A stretch of 64,000 nt of DNA. Source: Echinicola sp. 20G. GTDB taxonomy: Bacteria > Bacteroidota > Bacteroidia > Cytophagales > Cyclobacteriaceae. A program made the position numbers and the translations under genes. Where the stretch lies: contig NZ_AP024154.1 of NCBI RefSeq assembly GCF_015533855.1, positions 5,415,501 to 5,479,500 of the forward strand. The letters are read 5' to 3'. Of the stretch, positions 16,961 to 26,857 are shown piece by piece. Each line of letters begins with the position of its first letter. Within the stretch, counting starts at the first letter, position 1. The notes under the pieces were generated by a model that did no database searches, was not told where the DNA came from, and was given only the letters and a program-made list of their open reading frames with translations.

Positions 16961-19423
16961 CTAAAACTTCTTGTATCCCTTGCAGCTTTTATCGGCAGTC
17001 AATGTATGATCCTTGTATTTCATTTGATTTCCTTCTCCAATATAAAGCTCTACCTCCTCCTTTGCATCATGCATCGTAATGCGGACAACGCCAAACCTTC
17101 CTACAAACTGGAGATCGATTTTATGATTAATATAAGATGCCGCAGCATTGTCCTGCGAAATGATATAATCTGTTATTACCTTATTACCGACATGAGAAAT
17201 AACCTTTACCCCTATCGTTTTTTCTCCATCTTGTAATGGTTGGACATTTTTAACACTTGAGGACTTATTGGCAGATGGTTCAAAAACAGACATATAAGGT
17301 CTTGCCCAAGCCTCTCCATTTTGTCGGATAGCTATAAGTTGTGTTTTTTTGTCTATGTAACCATTTTTTGCCTCGCGTGTTGGGGGGGCAAGAGCCTGGG
17401 TGAATTCCCTTTCTACACCTCCCGCCACAAACATGTGCATGTACTTCCTATTATAGTTGACATCAAACCGAATTTTTACGGTTTCCGACGTAGGATCGGT
17501 CACCTTAGTATCTTCAAAATAACGCCATCCTGGAGATCGAACTACATCCCCAATATCATTTTGATAGCGATCTGTTTGTTTAAGGCTCAGTTTTTCATTA
17601 TCTGTATCCCAGATATAGGTCTTATCTCCAATGTTATGGTAAATGTAATCGTGGAAATTATTGTTCTCTTTTGATTTTGAACGAAAAACATCTAAATAAT
17701 ACCCAGTGGTAGCACTTGTTCTAATAGTGCTCAGTGTTCTCTGCTGCAGGGAGTGATTCACCGAATCATCCAAAAATTGGGTAGCAAAACTGAAGTTATC
17801 ACTTATAGGATCTTCCAGATGCTTTGGTTCAGCCGCAATATTAAGGGTGGTATTTTGCCAAACATTTGCCTTTCCTTTCCATGAACCTTTATCAAGACCG
17901 TGAGAAGTACCATTGACAATCACTGTATTATTCCCAGCATATAGCCTAAAGTAATGCTCATGCAATGGGATTTGTCTTTCAGCCACAGTTGGTGGAAGCC
18001 CTGCATTGGGAGCCATTACATATCCAGCGCCATAGAGTTCCATGGTGATACCCGTAACGTGGGAGTGCACATAATGTGCTCCTCCAATAATCCCACATAG
18101 ACCATAGAGTAAATTATTTTCTTTGACATAATTTCGCTGAAGTGCTACTCCTGCATGTTCAATAATCACTGTAGGTTTTTGAAAATCAATACTATCATCT
18201 ATATTATCGGGAATGGGTACACCCCAAAAAAGCTGAAGTTCTTCATAATTGTTAAAAGTATTCCCTGTTATTCTTGGTCGGTACCCTCCTTCAATTTCGT
18301 AAGCCTGCTTTAAGGCAATTTTAGCTTGATTTGTCAAATTGTCAAACCCTCTCCTATTAGCAATATCTAGAGTGTACCTATATAACTCTTGGGTACCATC
18401 ATTATTTCTCTTGGAGTCTCCAAATCTGACAAACCTGTGATCTGGATACCGAAGGTTATCGAACAAAAAGCTTCCGTTAAAAATTTGTTTATACTCCTTT
18501 GTTACATCCATTTCAGGAAAATTTCTATCGACAATGTTCAATACCAGCGTAACCAATGGCATAAAACTATAGCTGGTTGACTCGGGCCAGATTCCTTGTT
18601 CACCGAACATGGTCAAAATGGTGTGCTTAAATGAATTCTGATGGGCCGTTCCTGTCTCCCAAAACACATTAAACAATCGCTCTCTTTCTATATCATCCTC
18701 AACACATAATATTCCATACAATACTCCAGGGGCTGTCAATATGGGATGGTTGGAAATATACTTTCCATGGGTGTCCTTTTTTCCATATTCCTGTAAAGTA
18801 TTGCCCACCATATTTTCAATTGACTTTTGGGCTTTATCATTATTGAATGGAATTCTCTTTCCAAGTTCTCTATTGTATACCGAGGCTTGACTTTTTTTAA
18901 GGTAATTGTAAATAAAATCGTAGGCCAAAGCAATATGATCATAAGTAGTTCTAGGGTCATAAAATGCATTCCCAGCAATAGTAGTAGTCATAGGGGTTTT
19001 TGAACCTAATTGTTCAAAATAGACTTCCAGTATATCTGCTGCAAACATGGCATAAGTTTCATCCTGGGTCAGAAAGTAAAGCATACCCGCTTCGGAAGCA
19101 ATTGACAACACTTTGTTGTGAGCGGCAGCAGGTTTATCGGCTTTAGGATCAGCAACTTGATGATCACTCTGTGCAAATGAAGGAATGGAGTCCAGTATGG
19201 CTTCGGGATTGCTTTGATGAAGAGACAACTTTTTATCCACTCGATGATGTAGTTGATCCACAATACTTTCGGCCCAATCATAATTTTCAATAAGATTAAG
19301 TACCTTCTCCCTTTCTTCCTGCGTAATCCAGATGGTGGGATGTTGTAGGGATTGAGCCTTAACAACACTTACCCATAGACTTAACAATAGGAAAATTATA
19401 CTTTTCCTTAATCGAACATTCAT
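16961..19423 (-). CDS. Heparinase II/III-type polysaccharide lyase, secreted
   Basis: Large secreted lyase-like protein, 820 residues from the ATG at 19423, with signal peptide MNVRLRKSIIFLLLSLWVSVVKA. An alpha/alpha-toroid N-terminal half holds YISNHPILTAPG (Asn225, His226, catalytic-type pair) and GIWPESTSYSF (Tyr285). The heparinase II/III beta-sandwich follows, with HYVHSHVTGITMELYGAGYVM (His450, His453, His455). These are the expected positions of neutralising and acid/base residues. By family knowledge it should cleave a uronic acid-containing polymer by beta-elimination. The exact PL family is uncertain: PL37 or a relative seems possible, ulvan lyase activity is inferred from context only. 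The frame back to 19546 has no proper signal and is rejected. Third gene after SusC and SusD. Confidence 0.82.
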   Translation of the reverse strand: MNVRLRKSIIFLLLSLWVSVVKAQSLQHPTIWITQEEREKVLNLIENYDWAESIVDQLHHRVDKKLSLHQSNPEAILDSIPSFAQSDHQVADPKADKPAAAHNKVLSIASEAGMLYFLTQDETYAMFAADILEVYFEQLGSKTPMTTTIAGNAFYDPRTTYDHIALAYDFIYNYLKKSQASVYNRELGKRIPFNNDKAQKSIENMVGNTLQEYGKKDTHGKYISNHPILTAPGVLYGILCVEDDIERERLFNVFWETGTAHQNSFKHTILTMFGEQGIWPESTSYSFMPLVTLVLNIVDRNFPEMDVTKEYKQIFNGSFLFDNLRYPDHRFVRFGDSKRNNDGTQELYRYTLDIANRRGFDNLTNQAKIALKQAYEIEGGYRPRITGNTFNNYEELQLFWGVPIPDNIDDSIDFQKPTVIIEHAGVALQRNYVKENNLLYGLCGIIGGAHYVHSHVTGITMELYGAGYVMAPNAGLPPTVAERQIPLHEHYFRLYAGNNTVIVNGTSHGLDKGSWKGKANVWQNTTLNIAAEPKHLEDPISDNFSFATQFLDDSVNHSLQQRTLSTIRTSATTGYYLDVFRSKSKENNNFHDYIYHNIGDKTYIWDTDNEKLSLKQTDRYQNDIGDVVRSPGWRYFEDTKVTDPTSETVKIRFDVNYNRKYMHMFVAGGVEREFTQALAPPTREAKNGYIDKKTQLIAIRQNGEAWARPYMSVFEPSANKSSSVKNVQPLQDGEKTIGVKVISHVGNKVITDYIISQDNAAASYINHKIDLQFVGRFGVVRITMHDAKEEVELYIGEGNQMKYKDHTLTADKSCKGYKKF

Positions 19424-19491
19424 ATTTAATTTAATTATCAGATTCAACATAAAATTCTTAAAAAATACTAATTGGGAAACTAAAGAATAAT

Positions 19492-19544
19492 GGAAGGATA
19501 TAAATTGGCTAGAGTTATTTAGTTCAGTCAATTCATATCCTTCC
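19492..19544 (-). promoter_or_regulatory. Hairpin between SusD and lyase genes
   Basis: Two 16-nt arms, 19492-19507 (GGAAGGATATAAATTG) and 19529-19544 (CAATTCATATCCTTCC), pair with one mismatch around a 21-nt loop. It begins a few bases after the SusD stop and has no T-run after it. I read it as an mRNA-stabilising or processing structure that sets different SusC/SusD and enzyme levels, less likely a terminator. Confidence 0.45.
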
Positions 19545-19549
19545 AAATT

Positions 19550-21115
19550 TTACCTATACCCATTATTCGTAGGGTCGGACTCAAGTAAAATTGGGTTAGT
19601 TTGAAGCTCCTGTAAGGGAATTGGAAGTAATGTGTGATATGGTTTTATATTTTCATTAGGTTTCCAAAATCGATATTCAAGATTTTTGACAACATCCAAT
19701 AATATACCCCACCTAATAAGATCATACCTTCTGTGCAATTCTCCTGCTAATTCCCACTTTCTTTCGTCATAGATTACCTCTCTAAATTCTTGTTGCGAAA
19801 GCCCTTTTAACTCCCACTCATCCCGTGTTGCATAAGCGCGTTCCCTAACCATATGAATATATTGATAAGCATTTTCAGGCCCATTTAATTCATTTTCACA
19901 CTCTGCTGCCATTAAGTAGACATCTGCTAGTCTAAAAATCAGCCTATTATCCGAATGGTTGAACCGTGGCGAAGAATCCAGATCAAGATTCATAAACTTT
20001 GGCATGTATGGAAAAACTAATTCAAAGCCTAAATAATTATCCATTACATTCATTGGTCTTCTTAGGTCATTCTTTGGAAATTTTTCAGCGAAATCCTTTG
20101 ATGCTATTTGCAGTCCTGTTCCATTAAATGCTTGACCATTTTCAGCCAATGCTTTCGCCAAAGCATCCCTTTCACTGGTATTGGCCGGTTCGTCTCGCAA
20201 CCTTGGGTTAAACATACTAGGTCTCCAATTACCATTTCCCGCAAGTTGTGGAACCCCAACTTCAAATTGACCAATTATATCTTTTGCAAAATCCAAAGAC
20301 CAAATTATCTCATCATTATATTCTTGCATCGGGTCAAAAACATCTGCATAGGTAGGCATCAGTTGATGGGAGGATTGGTTAATGATCTCCATACATTTGT
20401 TTAAGGCATCTTCCCATTTATTTTGTTTCATATATAATTTGGCCATCACAATTCCAGCAGCCCATTTTGAAGCCCTTCCATTTTGTATTTCTGGGATTTC
20501 ATCTCTTCTTGGCATGTTTTCCTGCGCAAATTGTAAATCATTCAGTATTGCCTCTATAATCACATCCTCATCTGTCCTACCCAATTTTTTTATTTCCTCT
20601 ATATTAATGTTCTGGGTATAATATGGGGCATCCCCCCACAGGTTAGTGATATGCCAATAAGCCAATGATCTAAGAAAGAGTGCTTCTGCAATTATATCAA
20701 TTTCAACTTGATCAGAGATTGCCTCATTACCTTCTACTTTCTCTATTATAATATTGGTATTCAAGACAATTTTATAAAGGTCTCTCCAAGTATCTGCAAC
20801 ACTCATTTTCTGAATAGAAACATCTGCCAATGCCTCATTCATGGTATAATTCCCTATTGGCTCAACAAAATCCGCTACCCTATTGGGTTCTATAATATCA
20901 GCTCCATTATCATAGAAATGATCCAAGCCTACTTGTCCATAAAGAGAATTATTTTTTAGAATGGCATATACTCCTGTAATGGCTTGCCTTGCATCTGCTT
21001 CAGAACTAAAAAAATTCTCTGGCGCTATTATATCCTTAGGCTTTTCCTCTAAAAAGCCCTGACAACCAAGGTTGAGGAATATTAAAATATGATATATTAT
21101 TTTATTGATTTTCAT
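19550..21115 (-). CDS. SusD/RagB-family lipoprotein
   Basis: Surface glycan-binding lipoprotein of 521 residues, partner of the SusC 28 bp upstream. Lipobox LNLGC (Cys18) is followed by QGFLEEKP and the typical SusD start PENFFSSEADARQAITGVYA. Helical SusD_N segments (AEALFLRSLAYWHITNLWGDAPY) and the C-terminal SusD domain (RLADVYLMAAECENELNG, YDERKWELAGELHRRYDLIRWG) are all present. It precedes the lyase gene in the same unit and is followed by the 19492-19544 hairpin. Confidence 0.96.
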   Translation of the reverse strand: MKINKIIYHILIFLNLGCQGFLEEKPKDIIAPENFFSSEADARQAITGVYAILKNNSLYGQVGLDHFYDNGADIIEPNRVADFVEPIGNYTMNEALADVSIQKMSVADTWRDLYKIVLNTNIIIEKVEGNEAISDQVEIDIIAEALFLRSLAYWHITNLWGDAPYYTQNINIEEIKKLGRTDEDVIIEAILNDLQFAQENMPRRDEIPEIQNGRASKWAAGIVMAKLYMKQNKWEDALNKCMEIINQSSHQLMPTYADVFDPMQEYNDEIIWSLDFAKDIIGQFEVGVPQLAGNGNWRPSMFNPRLRDEPANTSERDALAKALAENGQAFNGTGLQIASKDFAEKFPKNDLRRPMNVMDNYLGFELVFPYMPKFMNLDLDSSPRFNHSDNRLIFRLADVYLMAAECENELNGPENAYQYIHMVRERAYATRDEWELKGLSQQEFREVIYDERKWELAGELHRRYDLIRWGILLDVVKNLEYRFWKPNENIKPYHTLLPIPLQELQTNPILLESDPTNNGYR

Positions 21116-21143
21116 AATTTTAATTGTTTAATAATTGACAATC

Positions 21144-24100
21144 TTAAAAAGTTACGTTAACACCAAGTGTTAAAACTCGTGGATTGGGGTATTCCCCATT
21201 TGAAAATCCTTGTGCGATATTTCCGACACCTGACGTACCATATCTACTTGTCTCAGGATCAATGAGTCTAAAACGCGATGCCAAGAACAGATTGGAACCA
21301 GAAAAATAAAATGACATTCTGTTTACACTATCCCATCCCAATTTTTCAACTGGTAAATTATAAACCAAGCGTACTGTTTTGAGTCTTAGATGAGAGCCAT
21401 CTTCCACATACTCCGAATTACTGGTGATAGAAGTTACCGCATCAGAGCCAGCCCTCGGAATATCAGAAGTTGGATTTTCGGGAGTCCATCGGTTTACCAT
21501 TTCAGCATATTTAGGCACCTCTCCCCTTGTAAAATAGCTTCCTCTTGTCCTTAAATTATACACCTCATTACCTACAGTTCCTTGGAAAAAAAATGAAAAC
21601 TCAAAATTCTTGTATGTAAGTGAATTTTCAAATCCAAAAATCAAATCTGGTTGAGGACTACCTAACACTACATTATCTTCTGTTGAAATTATACCATCAC
21701 CGTTGAGATCTTCAAATTTAGGTCCGCCGACTACTTGAGAACCCATTCCAGATTCATCAATTTCTTCTTGACTTTTCCAAGTCCCCAGATACCTCACTCC
21801 TGTGAATACAGGAGCTGGTTCACCTACAATGATCCGTGTATTACCCGCACCTAAAATTTCATCCACAACCACATCTATAAATTCACTTCCACCCAAATCC
21901 AGCACCTTGTTCTTATTGGAGGATAATGTAAGAGTAGATCCCCAGTCAAAGTCCTTCTTACTAAGATTAGTAGATTTTACCAATAACTCCCAGCCTGTAT
22001 TTTCTAAAGAGCCGATATTTTGTAATTGACTTGTAAAACCAGTTTGCTTTGGTATTACTACTTCCAATAACAAATCATTAGTTTGCTTATGGTAATAATT
22101 AAATTCAGTAAAAATTCTATTTTTAAATAAGGACGCTTCCAGCGCGATATCCAATTGTTTAGTAGTCTCCCATCTTAAACTTGGATTGGCTGGTCTTCCC
22201 AGAGTTACACCAGGATTTTGAACCCCATTGTATGTAGTGCTTGCCTCTGTCATTAAAGCCAAAGTTCTATAAGAGTCAATCCCTTGACTTCCAGATCGAC
22301 CAAAACTTGCCCTTAATTTCAAATCATTAACAAAATTCGCTCCATCCAAAAAATCTTCCTCTGAAATCTTCCATGCACCTGCAATTGAAGGATAAAACTC
22401 ATATTTATTCCCAGGGGCAAAACGTGAAGACCCATCCGTTCTTCCTACTAAAGTCAGTAGGTACTTATCCTTGTATGAGTAATTTAATCTTCCAAAAAAT
22501 GATGCAATCGCAAATTCATCATAGCCACTCCCAATCACATTTCTAACAGGATCAGATCCTAGACCTAAATTATTAAATCCAGTTGCATCACTTGTAATTC
22601 CGTATGCCTCTGCAAAAACTTCTTCTGAAGTAAATTTTTGAAAGGATGCTCCAACTAAGGTTGTAATATTATGATCTTTTCCAATATTAGATTGATATTG
22701 AATAGTATTTTCATTGTTCCACCCCATACTGGATAAGGCGCTTACCCTTGCATCCCCATCTTGTCCTACTTCAAGATAGTCAGGTCTTTGACTGGAATTA
22801 AATACATTGGTTTTCGTATTGTTAATTTCAGGGCTATACGTTGACCTAATCAACCAATTCGAATTTGGTTTGAATTCCAAATATATAGTTCCCAGTAAAT
22901 TGTTGGTATAGGTTTCGTTGGTGTTTAAGCGAGCATTCGCAAGTGGATTGGAAAATGGAGCACCAACAACTTCGTTAAAACCATTATACGACCCATCTTC
23001 ATTATAAATAGGTTGAGTTGGAAGAATAGAGAGCAACCCACTATAGCCTACAGTTCCATTATCTTGATGGATCCTGGAATAATTCAATCTAAAACCAGTA
23101 TTTAATTTATCGCTTAATTTTATATCTAGATTAGACCTAAAAATATGTTTTTCAATACCAGAGTTTTCAATCAAACCATCTTGATTAAAATAATTTAAAG
23201 AATTATAATAGTTTATCTTTCCATTTTCAGAAGCACCTGAAACTGAGATATCACCATTATAAATTGCGGCAGGATCAATTAATAAATTAAACCAATCATT
23301 ATCTTGGTAACTTGATGGAGGATTTGGAAAGGGCTCTGCCGCCGAACGGAATCTGGCGTCTTCATTTGTATACTCAATTTGGTCAGGCTGAGAAAGGTAT
23401 TCAGGACGTTGAGGCACTAATTGAGCACTGGTATAAAACCCAATATTAACTTGAGGTTTCCCACCAGTAACGGTACCACTTTTTGTTGTCACTAAAATAA
23501 CACCATTTGCACCCCTTGAGCCGTAAATTGCAATGGAAGAAGCATCTTTTAAAATTTCTATTGATTTGATATCATTGGAGTTCAAATTGTTTAAATTATA
23601 GTCTTGCCCAACAATTATTCCATCAATAACCCAAAGAGGCTCATTACTGCCCTGAATAGAATTGCCCCCACGTACCCTAATTGAAGTACCAGCTCCAGGA
23701 GCTCCGCTAGTTTGGGTAACTTGAACTCCTGATGCACGGCCTTGTAACACCTGATCAACCCTTGAATTGGGATTGTTTTCTAATGCTTTGGTGTCCACTG
23801 TTGAAACAGAACCGGTTAAATCGGACTTTTTTGATGTTCCATATCCAATTACAACTACCTCATCTAATTGTTTGATATCAACCTCTAACTCAATATCAAT
23901 TATAGTTTTATTTTTTACTTCTATTTCTTGGGAAAGGAAACCTACAAAGGATATCACTATGCTTGCGTCTTCAGATACCATTAAACTATAGTTACCATCT
24001 AAATCTGTTATCGTGCCATTTGAGGTCCCTTTTTCTAGAATTGTAACCCCAGGCAGAGTAGTACCATCTTGTGCAGAAATTACTTGACCGGAAATTTCAA

Positions 24101-24224
24101 TCTTATTGTCTGCTATTTTAAAGACCTCAGCAAATAATTGACTCATTGTAAGTGTCTCTAATAAGATCAACACAATAGCAATTTTTGTTAAGGGTATTAT
24201 CTTTTGTAAATTTTCACATTTCAT
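21144..24224 (-). CDS. SusC-like TonB-dependent receptor
   Basis: Outer-membrane oligosaccharide importer, 1026 residues. A hydrophobic signal-like segment (about 12-32) precedes a CarboxypepD_reg domain (about 43-120, ISGQVISAQDGTTLPGVTILEKG), the TonB-box region DEVVVIGYGTSKKSDLTG, a plug (WVIDGIIVG, EILKDASSIAIYGSRGANG) and a long beta-barrel ending RVLTLGVNVTF. First gene of a SusC-SusD-lyase-KduD unit. Unlike the SusC at 7698, its upstream region lacks the WACAGGWTAC-N19-TAnnTTTG pattern, so control may differ. An AAGGTTATT word directly precedes the start codon and recalls the AGGTTAT repeats before the next SusC. Confidence 0.95.
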   Translation of the reverse strand: MKCENLQKIIPLTKIAIVLILLETLTMSQLFAEVFKIADNKIEISGQVISAQDGTTLPGVTILEKGTSNGTITDLDGNYSLMVSEDASIVISFVGFLSQEIEVKNKTIIDIELEVDIKQLDEVVVIGYGTSKKSDLTGSVSTVDTKALENNPNSRVDQVLQGRASGVQVTQTSGAPGAGTSIRVRGGNSIQGSNEPLWVIDGIIVGQDYNLNNLNSNDIKSIEILKDASSIAIYGSRGANGVILVTTKSGTVTGGKPQVNIGFYTSAQLVPQRPEYLSQPDQIEYTNEDARFRSAAEPFPNPPSSYQDNDWFNLLIDPAAIYNGDISVSGASENGKINYYNSLNYFNQDGLIENSGIEKHIFRSNLDIKLSDKLNTGFRLNYSRIHQDNGTVGYSGLLSILPTQPIYNEDGSYNGFNEVVGAPFSNPLANARLNTNETYTNNLLGTIYLEFKPNSNWLIRSTYSPEINNTKTNVFNSSQRPDYLEVGQDGDARVSALSSMGWNNENTIQYQSNIGKDHNITTLVGASFQKFTSEEVFAEAYGITSDATGFNNLGLGSDPVRNVIGSGYDEFAIASFFGRLNYSYKDKYLLTLVGRTDGSSRFAPGNKYEFYPSIAGAWKISEEDFLDGANFVNDLKLRASFGRSGSQGIDSYRTLALMTEASTTYNGVQNPGVTLGRPANPSLRWETTKQLDIALEASLFKNRIFTEFNYYHKQTNDLLLEVVIPKQTGFTSQLQNIGSLENTGWELLVKSTNLSKKDFDWGSTLTLSSNKNKVLDLGGSEFIDVVVDEILGAGNTRIIVGEPAPVFTGVRYLGTWKSQEEIDESGMGSQVVGGPKFEDLNGDGIISTEDNVVLGSPQPDLIFGFENSLTYKNFEFSFFFQGTVGNEVYNLRTRGSYFTRGEVPKYAEMVNRWTPENPTSDIPRAGSDAVTSITSNSEYVEDGSHLRLKTVRLVYNLPVEKLGWDSVNRMSFYFSGSNLFLASRFRLIDPETSRYGTSGVGNIAQGFSNGEYPNPRVLTLGVNVTF

Positions 24225-24619
24225 GTTAAGGTTATTTTGTTCGTTGTTAATTGAGTTTTTTATCGGAATCCTATAATCTCATTTCATCCAAAAGTTTGTT
24301 AGCTGCTATTAATTGTTATCATATTTTGGGTTATTAATGTTCTTCAAGTTGTTTGTCATAGATGTATGTATCCACGACACCACCCTGTTGGTGACAACTA
24401 AAATTGATAACTTCATGCTTAAAAAAAGTTTTAAAAAGAGGTAAAAAAGTCCATTTCTTTAGCTAACAAACTCATGTAAAAGGATTTACTCAAGTTATTC
24501 ACCACCTACAATGGTGGGAAATTTCAAATTTTGAGAAGCAAAACAAATACGCTTTCTTCTCTTATAAAAAAAGGTAAACCCAATAGAGCTTACCTTTTTT
24601 AAAATGAATGTATCTAATT
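24225..24619. other. Intergenic region upstream of SusC 21144-24224
   Basis: 395 bp without a credible gene. It must hold the promoter of the SusC-SusD-lyase unit, but I find no clean TAnnTTTG box. A dyad CACCCTGTTGGTG (about 24391-24403) and the terminator at 24567-24600 are the only structures I can point to. Confidence 0.5.
24567..24600 (-). terminator. Rho-independent-type terminator after the fasciclin gene
   Basis: Perfect 11-bp stem AAAAAAGGTAA (24567-24577) / TTACCTTTTTT (24590-24600) with a 12-nt loop. On the minus strand it ends in a run of T, about 20 nt after the stop of the fasciclin-domain gene. The T-runs on both sides make it potentially bidirectional. Confidence 0.75.
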
Positions 24620-25309
24620 TTAGAATGGTTGATACCTGACATAACCATTAAGCTGATGTCCAATACCATTTGTGAAAATAAAATTATGGAGTGCAACTGA
24701 AGCACCTTTGGATGAACTAGGCATTGTGGTGGGAGTGGTTCCTCCTCCTACTCTAGCTATACTCGTATTTATTCGGATTTCCTGGTTAAAAAGTCTTTTG
24801 TTTATCTCCACTACGCCAGTATCTCCTGGCACAAGTGACTGATAGTAAAGATGAAAATCATTTTTAGGGATATCAGTTTGACTTAAAGACTCATCCAATA
24901 TATGATATCTGAGCACATGCTCCAAACGGTCTGGACTTATTGATTCAATGGGTGTATTGCTATCCCCTGTCATATTTGCGATCAATTGTCCTCCCCCATT
25001 AAATGCACTATTTCTTAGCAAAAAATAAGTTTGTTCCGAATTAGGATCATTGTATAACTCCAGCAAGCCCGTGTGTTCGATAGCTTCCAACATATACTGG
25101 AATTGAGGAATACCGTCATCATCATTATAAGTATCGTCATTATTTATCATCAACATCCAGTCATAGGCAGTCATACCTGTTGGGCGGTTTCCAAAAGGTT
25201 CTGGCACATACTCCCACTTTTCCTGTAAAGCCAAGTCACAACTTGTGGTAATAATTATCATAAATCCTACCACAAAAATATTTATTGAATTTCTTATGAA
25301 TATCTTCAT
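24620..25309 (-). CDS. Fasciclin (FAS1)-domain lipoprotein
   Basis: Lipoprotein of 229 residues with lipobox IITTSC (Cys24). After a short linker (WEYVPEPFGNRPTGMTAYDWM) comes one FAS1-like fold: FQYMLEAIEHTGLLELYNDPNSEQTYFLLRN is the H1-like block and LEHVLRYHILDES the central HHxL-type block, with ALHNFIFTNGIGHQLNGYVRYQPF at the end. It is the last gene after SusC and SusD, 22 bp from SusD, exactly where surface glycan-binding proteins (SusE/SusF-like) are usually encoded. FAS1 domains are known in adhesion and, in Bacteroidota, appear in some SusCD operons. A glycan-binding or cell-surface adhesion role is inference. Confidence 0.82.
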   Translation of the reverse strand: MKIFIRNSINIFVVGFMIIITTSCDLALQEKWEYVPEPFGNRPTGMTAYDWMLMINNDDTYNDDDGIPQFQYMLEAIEHTGLLELYNDPNSEQTYFLLRNSAFNGGGQLIANMTGDSNTPIESISPDRLEHVLRYHILDESLSQTDIPKNDFHLYYQSLVPGDTGVVEINKRLFNQEIRINTSIARVGGGTTPTTMPSSSKGASVALHNFIFTNGIGHQLNGYVRYQPF

Positions 25310-25331
25310 TTTTTCAATGTGTTAAGGTGAA

Positions 25332-26822
25332 TTAATATCCTGATGTTTGAGTCAAGTTTGGATTATCCACTAGGTGTTGAAACCAAATTGGAAACAAAAG
25401 TGTCTCCGTAGTCTGACCGTTAATTGGGCCCATTACCTCCACTGCTTTATTTGTCCTAATTAAATCCCACCACCTTTTTCCTTCGGCCAGTAGTTCAAAC
25501 TGACGTTCATCAAGAATGGTATTATGAAGCTGTTCTTGCGTTTGAAAATCAGCTATTGAAATCCCTGGTAAATCACGAGCACTTCTAATTCTGTTGACCA
25601 AATTAACGGCTTCATCAGAATTTCCAAGCTGTAATTCCGCCTCTGCCTTCAGTAGTAGCATTCCTGCATATCTATAGACTACTATATCCACGTCATCTTC
25701 CGATCCTGCATAATTACTTAGATTGTATTTTCCATATCTTCTATCTCCTATATCTTTAATACTTTCTATTAATTGCAAGTACCTATGGTAATCTCCATAT
25801 ATGGTATTTCCAGTTTCTTCATCTACAGTAGAAGGTGTATAATTCGGGTATTTTGAGACCCAGGAAATCGAATCTATCGGGAAAGTTTCAATCCATTTTT
25901 CTTCTAGCTCATTTGAAACTACGTAACTTGGAACTCCGGGCCAAAAAAGTGAATAAATACCTCCTTCTCCTGGTTCTTCGTCTTGGTTAAAAACAATTGA
26001 GAATATCAATTCTGGCCCGGTCTCTTGCGGAGTTGTAATTCCTGACCTTTCTGGTTCTCTTCTGAACAAAGAGTGAAATGCTTCTGGATTAGTCACTAGA
26101 GAAAACTCACCCAATGCCTCCAATTTATCAAGTGCTTCTTTTGCTAGGGCATATTCTTTTAAGTGCATATATACTTCGGCCTGTAAACAATAAACACTGG
26201 ACAAGGAGAACTTAAACCTATCTTTAATATTGGGGATTAGTTCTTCCGCTTTTAACATGTCAGGAATTATCACAGTGTTCATAATTTCTGAACCGGGTGT
26301 CTTGGATCGAAAAATATCATCATTAATCCCTGTGATCAAATCTAGGTATAATGGAACATCACCATATGCTCTGATAAGATCAAAATAAACAAAAGCACGC
26401 AATGCATGTGCTTGTCCCAATAGCGGGTCTGTATTACCTCCAGAGATGTTTGGAATATTTTCTATTGCAAGGTTTGCCCTTAAAATCATTTGATAAAAAG
26501 CTCCCCAACTTGAATAGCTAGATCTTTGATCAGTCAAGTTGTTTGACGTCAATTCCAAAGATTCAGGGTTTTCTGCAGATCCAAAAGCATCAAAATTGTC
26601 AGACCTCATCTCTCCCCATAGGAAGTACCTTCTACTATATGCTCCCTGCATCGCATCATAAATACCTGCTACTGCCGCATTGGCATCAGCTTCCGAGTTC
26701 CAGAACTGATTTTCACTAATCGAACTCTCCGGCTCTACCTCCAAAATGCTATCACAGGAAATCATAAATGTTATGGTTATTGCAATGGTCAATACCCATT
26801 TTATATTATTGAAAGTTTTCAT
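25332..26822 (-). CDS. SusD/RagB-family lipoprotein
   Basis: Glycan-binding lipoprotein of 496 residues from the ATG at 26822 (a TTG at 26849 would add 9 residues before the signal and is not used). Lipobox MISC (Cys23), then the SusD start SENQFWNSEADANAAVAGIYDAMQ, the helical block ALRAFVYFDLIRAYGDVPLYLDLI and the C-terminal LDERQFELLAEGKRWWDLIRTNKA. Partner of the SusC 35 bp upstream; followed by the FAS1 lipoprotein. Confidence 0.96.
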   Translation of the reverse strand: MKTFNNIKWVLTIAITITFMISCDSILEVEPESSISENQFWNSEADANAAVAGIYDAMQGAYSRRYFLWGEMRSDNFDAFGSAENPESLELTSNNLTDQRSSYSSWGAFYQMILRANLAIENIPNISGGNTDPLLGQAHALRAFVYFDLIRAYGDVPLYLDLITGINDDIFRSKTPGSEIMNTVIIPDMLKAEELIPNIKDRFKFSLSSVYCLQAEVYMHLKEYALAKEALDKLEALGEFSLVTNPEAFHSLFRREPERSGITTPQETGPELIFSIVFNQDEEPGEGGIYSLFWPGVPSYVVSNELEEKWIETFPIDSISWVSKYPNYTPSTVDEETGNTIYGDYHRYLQLIESIKDIGDRRYGKYNLSNYAGSEDDVDIVVYRYAGMLLLKAEAELQLGNSDEAVNLVNRIRSARDLPGISIADFQTQEQLHNTILDERQFELLAEGKRWWDLIRTNKAVEVMGPINGQTTETLLFPIWFQHLVDNPNLTQTSGY

Positions 26823-26857
26823 ATTTGAATTCTTTATTTTTTCAATCAACCTAGATT

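Noticed and set aside
24368-24377. GTATCCACGA upstream of SusC 21144-24224
   Set aside because: Only the first half matches the shared element and the box position (24341-24348) reads CTTGAAGA.
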